Source of the DNA: an uncultured Butyricicoccus sp.
GTDB taxonomy: Bacteria; Bacillota; Clostridia; Oscillospirales; Butyricicoccaceae
Direction of reading: 5' to 3'
DNA length: 5,114 nt
Assembly: GCA_900555465.1 (NCBI GenBank)
Contig: USLE01000129.1
Location: forward strand, 1 to 5,114
A program made the translations under genes and the position numbers. Positions within the stretch are counted from its first letter, which is position 1. Each line of letters begins with the position of its first letter. Below are positions 1 to 5,114 of this stretch, piece after piece. Under the pieces are notes generated by a model, which saw only the letters and a list, made by a program, of their open reading frames with translations, did no database searches and was not told where the DNA came from.

Positions 1-663
1 CTTGTGACGATCGGCGTGGGCGTGGGCCTGTCCGCATGGTGGGCGCCTGCGCTCGGCGCAGCGGCGATGCAGGTCGGCAATCTCATCATGTGGGCGACCA
101 ACCTGCAGCCGTTCCTGATGGGCATTGCGGTGTCCGTGCTCGTGGGTATCGCGCTGACCCTGCCCATCTCCTCTGCGGCGATCTGCGCGGCGCTCGGCCT
201 GACCGGCCTCGCCGGCGGCGCGGCGGTCGCGGGCTGCTGCGCGCAGATGGTCGGCTTTGCGGTCATGTCCTTCCCGGAGAACCGCTGGGGCGGGCTGGTG
301 TCGCAGGGCATCGGCACCTCGATGCTGCAGATGGGCAACATCGTCAAGAACCCGCGCATCTGGATCGCGCCCATTATTACCTCGGCCATCACCGGGCCGA
401 TCGCGACCTGCCTGTTCCATCTGGAGATGAACGGCACGCCGGTGTCCTCGGGCATGGGCACCTGCGGTCTGGTCGGGCAGATCGGAGTCTACACCGGCTG
501 GATGAACGACGTCGCGGCGGGCGCGAAAGCGGCCGTCACCGCGCAGGACTGGATCGGCCTGATCCTGATTTCGTTCATCCTGCCCGCGGTGCTGTGCCCG
601 CTGATCAATCTGGTGCTGCGCCGCATCGGCTGGGTCAAGGACGGGGACATGACGCTGTCCTGA
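1..663 (+). CDS. PTS-type sugar permease, IIC subunit (PTS_EIIC_2-like), 3' part
   Basis: This is the C-terminal 220 codons of an integral membrane protein; the reading frame is open at the window edge (CTT GTG...), so the true start lies upstream. I recognise the PTS_EIIC_2 family from the conserved stretch around bases 304-490, which contains GIGTSMLQMGNIVKNPR, then SAITGPIAT, then SGMGTCGLVGQIG. Members are usually about 340 residues, so roughly the last two thirds is present. Hydrophobic stretches near bases 110-190, 190-270, 355-420 and 545-625 look like membrane segments; the protein ends with a short charged tail (WVKDGDMTLS). No IIA or IIB phosphotransfer domain is visible in this part. 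The family is annotated as a sugar PTS permease, but its substrate is poorly known and cannot be read from sequence. The gene sits 25 nt upstream of a sugar kinase gene on the same strand, so the two are probably co-transcribed. Confidence 0.85.
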   Translation, partial: LVTIGVGVGLSAWWAPALGAAAMQVGNLIMWATNLQPFLMGIAVSVLVGIALTLPISSAAICAALGLTGLAGGAAVAGCCAQMVGFAVMSFPENRWGGLVSQGIGTSMLQMGNIVKNPRIWIAPIITSAITGPIATCLFHLEMNGTPVSSGMGTCGLVGQIGVYTGWMNDVAAGAKAAVTAQDWIGLILISFILPAVLCPLINLVLRRIGWVKDGDMTLS

Positions 664-688
664 TTTAAACACGAAACGGGGGAACGCG

Positions 689-1582
689 ATGAAGGTATTA
701 TGCTTTGGGTCGCTCAACATCGACTATACCTACCGGGTCGACCACTTTGTCGGCAAGGGTGAAACGCTCGCGGCGGAGTCCTTGCAGGTGTTCAGCGGCG
801 GCAAGGGGCTGAATCAGGCGATCGCGCTGGCGCGTGCGGGCGCGGAGACCTGGATGGCGGGCGCGGTCGGCGAGGATGGCCGCTTCCTGCTGGAGGAATT
901 GGCGGCTGCGGACGTGCGCACCGACCATGTCAGCATATTGCAGCAGGTGCACACGGGCAACGCGATCATCCAGAACGACAAAACCGGCGACAACTGCATC
1001 CTGCTGTACGGCGGTGCGAACCGTGCGGTTACCGAGGCGCAGGCGGATGCGGCGCTGGGGCACTTTTGCGCGGGCGACTGGCTGCTGCTGCAAAACGAGA
1101 TCAACCAGCTGCCGTACATCATGCGGCAGGCGCACGCGCGGGGCATGAAGATCGCGTTCAACCCCTCGCCGATGGAGGCGCGGGTGCTGGACTTCCCACT
1201 GGGATATGTCGACCTGTTCCTGCTCAACCGCGTGGAGGCGGCGCAGCTCGCCGGGAAGGACGGCGCGGACGAGCAGGTGCTCCTGCGCGTCCTGCGGGAG
1301 CAATTCCCCGGCGCGGCGGTGGTGCTGACGCTGGGCGAACAGGGCGCGGTGTATGCGGACAGTGAGCAGACCATCCGGCAGGCGGCCTATCCGGCCGAGG
1401 CCGTGGACACGACCGCGGCGGGCGACACCTTTACCGGCTTTTTCCTCGCCTCGCTGCTGCGCGGCGAGGGGGTGCCGCAGGCGATGGAACGGGCTGCGCG
1501 GGCGGCGGCGATCGCGGTTACCCGGCGGGGCGCGGCGCCGTCCATCCCGACGCTCGCAGAGCTCCGGACGTATTTGGCATAA
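689..1582 (+). CDS. Ribokinase-like sugar kinase, PfkB family
   Basis: This 297-residue protein has the usual length of a ribokinase and is expected to phosphorylate a sugar with ATP in the cytoplasm. The first PfkB signature is at residues 36-51 (SGGKGLNQAIALARAG), where G37-K39 and N42 match sugar-binding positions of RbsK. The N-terminal GSLNIDYT carries the sugar-binding aspartate D12, and E137 in LLLQNE matches the ribose-contacting glutamate. The second signature, DTTAAGDTFTGFF, is at 240-252; D246 is the expected catalytic base and TAAG forms the anion hole. N180 and E183 (NRVEA) match the family's nucleotide/metal site. The ATG start is supported by GGGGGA at 678-683, 5 nt upstream. 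Similarity to RbsK is strong, but substrate choice in this superfamily is hard to read, so ribose is only the default guess. It follows a IIC permease gene by 25 nt and is closed by a terminator. Confidence 0.92.
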   Translation: MKVLCFGSLNIDYTYRVDHFVGKGETLAAESLQVFSGGKGLNQAIALARAGAETWMAGAVGEDGRFLLEELAAADVRTDHVSILQQVHTGNAIIQNDKTGDNCILLYGGANRAVTEAQADAALGHFCAGDWLLLQNEINQLPYIMRQAHARGMKIAFNPSPMEARVLDFPLGYVDLFLLNRVEAAQLAGKDGADEQVLLRVLREQFPGAAVVLTLGEQGAVYADSEQTIRQAAYPAEAVDTTAAGDTFTGFFLASLLRGEGVPQAMERAARAAAIAVTRRGAAPSIPTLAELRTYLA

Positions 1583-1588
1583 AAGAAG

Positions 1589-1623
1589 AAACGGCAGACC
1601 TCTTTCGGAGGTCTGCCGTTTTT
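1589..1623. terminator. Strong intrinsic terminator, probably bidirectional
   Basis: A perfect 14-bp stem pairs 1589-1602 with 1608-1621 around the 5-nt loop TTTCG. On the plus strand a run of five T closes the stem, 7 nt after the kinase stop codon, so it ends the permease-kinase transcript. Read on the minus strand, the same hairpin is followed by TTTCTTCTTTT, so it can also stop transcription coming from the convergent VWA gene. The stem is seen directly; bidirectional use is inferred. Confidence 0.92.
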
Positions 1624-1639
1624 GTGTGCACGGATATGT

Positions 1640-1662
1640 ACCGCCGCTTACGCGGCGGTTTT
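1640..1662. terminator. Second GC-rich hairpin in the convergent gap
   Basis: A perfect 8-bp stem, ACCGCCGC at 1640-1647 with GCGGCGGT at 1652-1659, encloses the loop TTAC. On the plus strand it runs into TTTTG, a weak T-tract, so it may be a backup terminator behind 1589-1623. On the minus strand it starts 6 nt after the VWA stop codon but has no T-tract, so there it would act at most as a 3' stabilising stem ahead of the main terminator. Confidence 0.45.
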
Positions 1663-1668
1663 GTGCGC

Positions 1669-3045
1669 TTACATCGTGATGCAGGCGGTGCAGCAGCGGA
1701 AATCCGTATCAATATAGTGCGAGAATGCACGGACCTTGAAGTTGCGCGGGTTGCACAGCGCATTCGGCGAGCCGCCGGAGACGTCCAGATCCTCCGGCGC
1801 GATGAAGCGGATGCACTTGACCTGCACATCGCGGCAGCCGGGCGAGCTGTGCGCCGGGATGGTGAAGGTCTTCAGGCCGCGCTGGTGCTCGATGCCGTAA
1901 ACGTCGACCTCGGTCAGGACCACAGCGAGCGCAACGCGCTTGCGCGGGCAGACGTTTTTGAGCGTGAGGTTCAGCTGGAGGATGCGGCCCAGCCCATCCT
2001 GATAAACGTCGCCCAGGTCGGCGATGAGCGCGTCCGAGCAGCCCTCGACGGTCAGGTCGGTGGGCACGGGGCACGGCTCGGGGCATACGTCCGTGCCGCA
2101 GGTCACGGTGACCGAGGGCGACGGGAAGGAGACCGCGTTCTGCTCGGTGTCCGTATAGGTGATGGACTGGTTGACCTGCTTGACGCCGCCGGTCTGTGCG
2201 GTGTACTGGATGTCAAACTCGAGGATTGCGCTCTCACTCGCGGACGTACCCAGCGCGGGGATGGTCCAGCGCAGGGTCTGCGCATCCAGCATGGTCGCCG
2301 TGCCCCTGGCGGGCGGCAGGAGGTTCGTGATGGCGAAATCCGGGTTCAGCACCTCGTCGATGACGATGTTGGTCGCGCCCGGCTTGGAGATGTTCGCGGC
2401 GAGCTGGGCGAACAGGGCTTCGAGGTCAGCGGCGTCCGGCGTGACCGCGACATGGGACGCATCCGGGTCGGTCGCCCAGTCGTTCAGGGCGGAGACGTCG
2501 ACGCCGTCCGAGCCGACCAGGCCGATGGCGTAGATGATGATGCCCTGCGCGCGTGCCGCGGCGGCGACGGGCGCGGGCGGCGCGCCGGCGGTGGTGTTGC
2601 CGTCCGTGAACATGACGATCACCTTGGCGTTCGAGGACTGGGGATCGAACAGCGCAGTCGCCTGCGCAAATGCATCCGCGTGGTTGGTGTTGCCGCCCGC
2701 GGTCAGCGCGTCCACTGCATCCTTGAGCGTGTCGACCGAGGTGATGAGCTGGGTATCCGCCGTGGCGGTGCCCGCGAAGCTGACGATGCCGATGCGGCTG
2801 CCCGAGCCGATCTCGCCCACGCCGCCGGTCGCCTGCGCGATGATATCGATAAAGGTATCCGCGCCGGTCTTCATCGCGGCGAGCGGCGCACCGGTCATGC
2901 TGCCCGAGCGGTCGAGCACGAGGACGATGTCCGTGGGGTTGGACATAATATCGGGAGTGGCGGTCAGCGCGAGGGTCACGCGCAGCGAACCGCTGCAATC
3001 GATCTGGTTTGTGCTGATGACTTTGTTGGCGTTTGTAACACCCAT
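1669..3045 (-). CDS. VWA-domain protein with beta-sandwich and cysteine-rich C-terminal module, function unknown
   Basis: The protein is 458 residues from the chosen ATG. A von Willebrand A domain covers about residues 36-220 and has a complete metal-ion-dependent adhesion site: DRSGSM gives D45, S47 and S49, GGNT gives T120, and FTDG gives D148. VWA domains with this site usually bind partner proteins through Mg2+. Residues about 222-316 look like an Ig-like/DUF11-type beta sandwich (my reading of the alternating hydrophobic pattern). A short Cys/Pro linker (CGTDVCPEPCP, 316-326) leads to a C-terminal module (about 327-458) containing LQLNLTLKNVCPRKR and ending DFRCCTACITM. Eleven of the protein's twelve cysteines lie after residue 315. 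No signal peptide, membrane segment or sortase motif is seen, so localisation is unclear; a spore-surface or cytoplasmic scaffold role is only a guess. It is transcribed alone, convergent with the kinase gene and downstream of the sugar transferase terminator. Confidence 0.85.
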   Translation of the reverse strand: MGVTNANKVISTNQIDCSGSLRVTLALTATPDIMSNPTDIVLVLDRSGSMTGAPLAAMKTGADTFIDIIAQATGGVGEIGSGSRIGIVSFAGTATADTQLITSVDTLKDAVDALTAGGNTNHADAFAQATALFDPQSSNAKVIVMFTDGNTTAGAPPAPVAAAARAQGIIIYAIGLVGSDGVDVSALNDWATDPDASHVAVTPDAADLEALFAQLAANISKPGATNIVIDEVLNPDFAITNLLPPARGTATMLDAQTLRWTIPALGTSASESAILEFDIQYTAQTGGVKQVNQSITYTDTEQNAVSFPSPSVTVTCGTDVCPEPCPVPTDLTVEGCSDALIADLGDVYQDGLGRILQLNLTLKNVCPRKRVALAVVLTEVDVYGIEHQRGLKTFTIPAHSSPGCRDVQVKCIRFIAPEDLDVSGGSPNALCNPRNFKVRAFSHYIDTDFRCCTACITM

Positions 3046-3051
3046 TGTGTT

Positions 3052-3059
3052 ACCTCCTT
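3052..3059 (-). promoter_or_regulatory. Ribosome binding site that fixes the VWA gene start
   Basis: On the minus strand AAGGAGGT lies with its GGAGG core 7 nt before the ATG at 3045. It is a near-perfect Shine-Dalgarno sequence and decides for this ATG over the upstream in-frame TTG at 3078, which would place the ribosome site inside the coding sequence. Confidence 0.9.
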
Positions 3060-3061
3060 CC

Positions 3062-3076
3062 GGGGACGAACTCCCC
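3062..3076 (-). other. Small stem-loop in the VWA gene 5' leader
   Basis: On the minus strand GGGGA (3076-3072) can pair with TCCCC (3066-3062) around the loop GTTCG, ending 2 nt before the ribosome binding site. It could stabilise the 5' end of the message or modulate ribosome access. The stem is only 5 bp, so it may also be chance. Confidence 0.35.
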
Positions 3077-3081
3077 AACGC

Positions 3082-3107
3082 ATCCTATGCGGGACGGCGG
3101 GCGGCGT
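3082..3107 (-). promoter_or_regulatory. Possible sigma-K-like promoter of the VWA gene (weak)
   Basis: The VWA gene needs a promoter in the short gap between the upstream terminator and its ribosome site. On the minus strand AC (3107-3106) is followed after 16 nt by CATAGGAT (3089-3082). This fits the AC-N16-CATANNNT pattern known for the sporulation mother-cell factor sigma-K in Bacillus, although the usual final A is a G. Read as a vegetative promoter, only TAGGAT (4 of 6 to TATAAT) is available and the -35 is poor. Confidence 0.25.
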
Positions 3108-3121
3108 TCACGTCCGGAAAG

Positions 3122-3152
3122 GCAAAAGAAAACACCCGGCATGGGCCGGGTG
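3122..3152 (-). terminator. Intrinsic terminator of the sugar transferase gene
   Basis: On the minus strand CACCCGGC pairs with GCCGGGTG (3152-3145 with 3140-3133; 8 bp, loop CCAT), followed by TTTTCTTTTG. It begins about 29 nt after the transferase stop codon. It separates that gene from the VWA gene downstream on the same strand, so each is probably its own transcript. Confidence 0.88.
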
Positions 3153-3180
3153 GATGAAGGCAGATGGCCTGGGCAAAGCC

Positions 3181-4560
3181 TCAGCTGAGCTTTTCGCTGT
3201 TGGAGAAACGGAACACGGTCATGAGCAGGATCTTGATGTCAAAAAGGAAGGTCCAGTTTTCGATATAGTAGATATCGTGCTCAATGCGGCCCCTGATCGA
3301 GGTGTCACCGCGGAAGCCGTTGACCTGCGCCCAGCCGGTGATGCCCGGGCGCACCTGATGCTTGACCATGTACAGCGGGATGCTCTCCTTGAACTGGTTG
3401 ACGAAAAACGGCAGCTCGGGACGGGGGCCGACCAGGCTCATGTCGCCCTTGAGGACGTTGAAGAACTGCGGCAGCTCGTCGATCGAAAACTTGCGGATGA
3501 AGGCGCCGAACCGGGTCTTGCGCGGGTCGCTGTTCGTGCTCCAGCCGGTGGTCTGCCTGTCGTTGACGCGCATGGAGCGGAACTTATACATATAAAAAGG
3601 CTTTTTGTTCAGCCCGACGCGCTCCTGCTTGAACAGGATCGGGCCGGGGGAGGACAGCTTGACGCCGATGGCGGCGAACAGCATGAGCGGGGAGGTCAGC
3701 ACGATCAGCACGAGCGAGCCGATGATATCGGTTGCGCGCTTGACAAAGGCGTTGCCGATGTTGTCGAGCGGGATATGGCGGATATTGACGAGCGACACCC
3801 CGCCGACCTCGTCATACACCGGGTGGGAGGGCATGAATTTGGTGTAGAACGGGATCAGGGAGACCTTGACGCCGTTTTTCTCGCTGTTTGAGATGATGTC
3901 CTGCAGATAGGGGTACTCGTCCGCCTCGAGCGCGATGACGACCTCGTCCGGCCGGATGCGCTCGAGCACCTTGGGGAAGGCCTCGTAGCTGCCCAGATAG
4001 GACAGGCCGGGCAGGCAGTCGTGCGGGGCGAGATAGTGGTCAACGCAGAAGCCGAGCGTGCGGTCGCGCGAGATCGCCGCATAGTAGGCGCGGGCCTGCT
4101 CGCCGCAGCCGACCAGCAGCACATGCTTGAGGTTGTAGCCCTTTTCGCGGAAAGCGCGCAGGATGCGCCGCAGCATCCACCGCTTGACCGCGATCAGGAG
4201 CGTAGCCAGCGCGAAAAAGAAGAACAGCGTCCAGCGCGAAAGGTGGACTTCCTTAAAGATGAAGAAGAACGCGAGCATCAGCCCGAACAGGATCAGGTTG
4301 CAGCGCAGCAGCAGGCTGAACTCGGTGAGGAAGTTTTTGGAGCGGAATGAGTCATACAGCCCCATCAGGCTGTACAGGAACCAGAACAGCGGGGTGACGC
4401 AGAGGGTGGCGACCATATAATAGGACAGGCTGATGTGCCCCGGCTCGCCTTGCAGCACAGAAAAGCGGATGAAATAGGCGAGCGCCATGCAGGGGAACAG
4501 GATAAGCGCATCGGTCAGGCCGTTGATCTGGTTGAGGGCCCGTTGGTTTTCTTTGATCAA
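3181..4560 (-). CDS. Polyprenyl-phosphate glycosyl-1-phosphate transferase (priming sugar transferase for exopolysaccharide)
   Basis: This 459-residue enzyme should transfer a sugar-1-phosphate from a nucleotide sugar to undecaprenyl phosphate at the inner membrane face, the first step of exopolysaccharide or capsule repeat-unit synthesis. The length and layout match the WcaJ/WbaP family. Hydrophobic segments lie near residues 14-34, 47-66, 84-102 and 108-126. A Rossmann-like region follows, starting [10 protein letters not shown] (147-156). The catalytic bacterial sugar transferase domain spans about 272-453. It begins with KRATD, has a re-entrant helix with the kink pair S290-P291, then SSPGP (303-307), FKQERVG (310-316), YKFRSM (325-330), [20 protein letters not shown] (361-380) holding the D361-E362 dyad, and [12 protein letters not shown] (404-415). 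No key residue is missing. It starts at TTG, backed by GGGAGGA upstream, since the first internal ATG would cut into the first membrane segment. The sugar donor cannot be told from sequence. It is divergent from a glycosyltransferase gene. Confidence 0.94.
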   Translation of the reverse strand: MIKENQRALNQINGLTDALILFPCMALAYFIRFSVLQGEPGHISLSYYMVATLCVTPLFWFLYSLMGLYDSFRSKNFLTEFSLLLRCNLILFGLMLAFFFIFKEVHLSRWTLFFFFALATLLIAVKRWMLRRILRAFREKGYNLKHVLLVGCGEQARAYYAAISRDRTLGFCVDHYLAPHDCLPGLSYLGSYEAFPKVLERIRPDEVVIALEADEYPYLQDIISNSEKNGVKVSLIPFYTKFMPSHPVYDEVGGVSLVNIRHIPLDNIGNAFVKRATDIIGSLVLIVLTSPLMLFAAIGVKLSSPGPILFKQERVGLNKKPFYMYKFRSMRVNDRQTTGWSTNSDPRKTRFGAFIRKFSIDELPQFFNVLKGDMSLVGPRPELPFFVNQFKESIPLYMVKHQVRPGITGWAQVNGFRGDTSIRGRIEHDIYYIENWTFLFDIKILLMTVFRFSNSEKLS

Positions 4561-4567
4561 TGGCGGT

Positions 4568-4574
4568 TCCTCCC
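4568..4574 (-). promoter_or_regulatory. Ribosome binding site supporting the TTG start of the sugar transferase
   Basis: On the minus strand GGGAGGA lies about 7-8 nt before the TTG at 4560. No in-frame ATG is found nearby, so TTG is the best start. Confidence 0.8.
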
Positions 4575-4595
4575 AGACAAAATCAAGTCTTTATT

Positions 4596-4624
4596 ATTTT
4601 ACCATAGCTGACAGGAAATTTCCA
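4596..4624 (-). promoter_or_regulatory. Promoter of the sugar transferase gene
   Basis: On the minus strand TGGAAA (4624-4619, 4 of 6 to TTGACA) and TAAAAT (4601-4596, 5 of 6 to TATAAT) are 17 nt apart. TGG just before the -10 gives an extended -10 element. Transcription would begin near 4589, leaving a leader of about 30 nt. Confidence 0.65.
4614..4623. repeat. Perfect 10-bp palindrome over the minus-strand -35 box
   Basis: GGAAATTTCC is self-complementary and overlaps the -35 hexamer of the sugar transferase promoter. It is positioned where a dimeric repressor could act. There is one copy only and it is short, so an operator role is a guess. Confidence 0.3.
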
Positions 4625-4635
4625 CTGAGTCCCTG

Positions 4636-4679
4636 TATTCGCCTTGACAAAAAGTGAGGTTTGGTTTAATATGCGAATA
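4636..4679. repeat. Inverted repeat TATTCGC/GCGAATA flanking the plus promoter
   Basis: TATTCGC at 4636-4642 and GCGAATA at 4673-4679 are exact inverted copies placed just outside the -35 and -10 boxes, about 30 nt apart. Such flanking half-sites could be bound by a regulator. Seven bases can recur by chance in a gap this size, so confidence is low. Confidence 0.3.
4644..4672 (+). promoter_or_regulatory. Promoter of the glycosyltransferase operon
   Basis: A perfect TTGACA (4644-4649) is followed after 17 nt by TAATAT (4667-4672, 4 of 6), or after 15 nt by TTTAAT (4665-4670, 5 of 6). Transcription should begin near 4679. It points away from the sugar transferase promoter, which lies about 20 bp to the left. 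Confidence 0.75.
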
Positions 4680-4692
4680 GGATAAAGTGATT

Positions 4693-4724
4693 GCGCGGGC
4701 GGAATGGGTCGCCTGCGTTTTTTT
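4693..4724 (+). terminator. Leader terminator (attenuator) before the glycosyltransferase gene
   Basis: An 8-bp stem pairs 4694-4701 (CGCGGGCG) with 4710-4717 (CGCCTGCG), with one G-U pair; G-U pairs can extend it at both ends. Seven T follow directly (4718-4724). It lies about 15 nt after the predicted start of transcription and 10 nt before the ribosome site, so most transcripts would stop before the gene unless antitermination occurs. The 3' arm (4710-4716) can instead pair with 4732-4738, which includes the ribosome site. Confidence 0.8.
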
Positions 4725-4733
4725 GTGGAAGGC

Positions 4734-4739
4734 AGGTGA
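4734..4739 (+). promoter_or_regulatory. Ribosome binding site of the glycosyltransferase gene
   Basis: AGGTGA ends 6 nt before the ATG at 4746. The TGA inside it is an in-frame stop, which rules out any start further upstream. The site overlaps bases that can pair with the 3' arm of the leader terminator. Confidence 0.75.
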
Positions 4740-4745
4740 CGCAGT

Positions 4746-5114
4746 ATGGGAACGGAAAAAAAGGTGCTGTATGTGGCGTCGTCCTTCGGGCACCTCGCAT
4801 CCTTCCACCAGCCGTATACAGCATGGTTCGCGCAGCAGGGCTGGACGGTGCATGCCGCCGCGGGCGGCGAGCCGTGTCCGCTTGCGGGCGTCAGCCGGTA
4901 CATCCCGCTGCCGTTTGAGAAAAGCATGTCCTCGCCCCGGAATTTCGCGGCGGCGCGGGCGATCGGGCGGCTGGTGCGCGGGGAGCACTACCGGATGATC
5001 AGCCTGCACACCTCGCTCGCGGCGTATTTTGCGCGTCTGGCGCTCCTGCCGATGGGCAGGCGCCGGCCGGTGGTGATGAACACCACGCACGGCTACCTGT
5101 TCGACCGCGACACC
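4746..5114 (+). CDS. Glycosyltransferase, GT4-type (EpsD-like), 5' part
   Basis: This open frame runs off the window end after 123 codons without a stop. The start reads MGTEKKVLYVASSFGHLASF, followed by HQPYTAWFAQQGWTVHAAAG. This is the N-terminal Rossmann strand, loop and helix of GT-B fold glycosyltransferases with a Glyco_trans_4-like donor-distant domain. Further on, SLHTSLAAYFARLAL (86-100) and VVMNTTHGYLF (109-119) match the VHTP...ARLA and TAHGFHF positions of EpsD/CapM-type enzymes. There is no signal peptide; these enzymes act in the cytoplasm or at the membrane face, adding a sugar from a nucleotide donor to the lipid-linked chain. The C-terminal donor-binding domain lies outside the window, so donor and linkage cannot be told. 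It is divergent from the priming transferase gene, so both probably serve one exopolysaccharide or capsule pathway. A promoter, leader terminator and AGGTGA ribosome site precede it. Confidence 0.85.
   Translation, partial: MGTEKKVLYVASSFGHLASFHQPYTAWFAQQGWTVHAAAGGEPCPLAGVSRYIPLPFEKSMSSPRNFAAARAIGRLVRGEHYRMISLHTSLAAYFARLALLPMGRRRPVVMNTTHGYLFDRDT

Noticed and set aside
36..668. 210-codon plus-strand frame overlapping the permease
   Set aside because: It is the +2 shadow of the permease frame; its Arg/Asp/Gly/His-rich product has no membrane segments, whereas the other frame matches a known family.
698..1374. Open frames of 186 and 201 codons on the minus strand
   Set aside because: They are opposite the ribokinase-like gene, whose motifs are complete, and show no recognisable protein features.
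3046..3078. Longer VWA protein starting at the in-frame TTG at 3078
   Set aside because: The near-perfect ribosome site lies between this TTG and the ATG at 3045, and the TTG has no ribosome site of its own.
1624..3891. 755-codon open frame on the plus strand across the VWA gene, the gap and part of the sugar transferase gene
   Set aside because: It lies opposite two well-supported genes, crosses the transferase terminator, and its product is a charged Arg/Asp/Gly/Val-rich string without domain features, as expected for an antisense frame in GC-rich DNA.
4673..4748. Riboswitch in the glycosyltransferase leader
   Set aside because: Only about 15 nt precede the terminator stem, too short for a ligand-binding fold.
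4583..5090. Minus-strand open frames of 114 and 163 codons across the divergent promoter region
   Set aside because: They run through both promoters, the leader terminator and the glycosyltransferase N-terminus, and lack domain features.

Overview
The window is GC-rich DNA with mostly G/C third codon positions, strong AGGAGG-type ribosome sites, a TTG start, and gene families typical of Gram-positive gut bacteria. It looks like a chromosomal fragment from a high-GC member of the Clostridia (Oscillospiraceae/Ruminococcaceae-like). That assignment is an inference from composition and gene style. No rRNA, tRNA, CRISPR array or insertion sequence was seen.

Layout: (1) Bases 1-1582, plus strand, hold the 3' end of a PTS-type IIC membrane permease (PTS_EIIC_2-like) followed 25 nt later by a ribokinase-like PfkB sugar kinase. 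Together they look like a small sugar uptake and phosphorylation operon, closed by a strong, apparently bidirectional terminator (1589-1623). (2) Bases 1669-3045, minus strand, encode a 458-residue protein with an intact von Willebrand A (VWA) domain, a beta-sandwich-like middle and a cysteine-rich C-terminal module. It has no signal peptide or membrane anchor, its function is unknown, and it is the least understood gene here. (3) Bases 3181-4560, minus strand, encode a polyprenyl-phosphate glycosyl-1-phosphate transferase (WcaJ/WbaP type), the priming enzyme for exopolysaccharide or capsule synthesis. It has its own terminator and starts at TTG. (4) Bases 4561-4745 form a divergent control region with one promoter facing each way. 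(5) From 4746 to the window edge lies the 5' end of a GT4-type glycosyltransferase gene, probably the first gene of a polysaccharide operon.

The priming transferase and the divergent glycosyltransferase mark the edge of an exopolysaccharide/capsule locus: the former loads the first sugar phosphate on the lipid carrier, and the latter should add a later sugar. The most interesting regulatory feature is a canonical intrinsic terminator (4693-4724) between the glycosyltransferase promoter and its ribosome site. It suggests that entry into the polysaccharide operon is controlled by attenuation or antitermination. The second point of interest is the signal-less, cysteine-rich VWA protein, which has a weak match to a mother-cell sigma-K promoter upstream.
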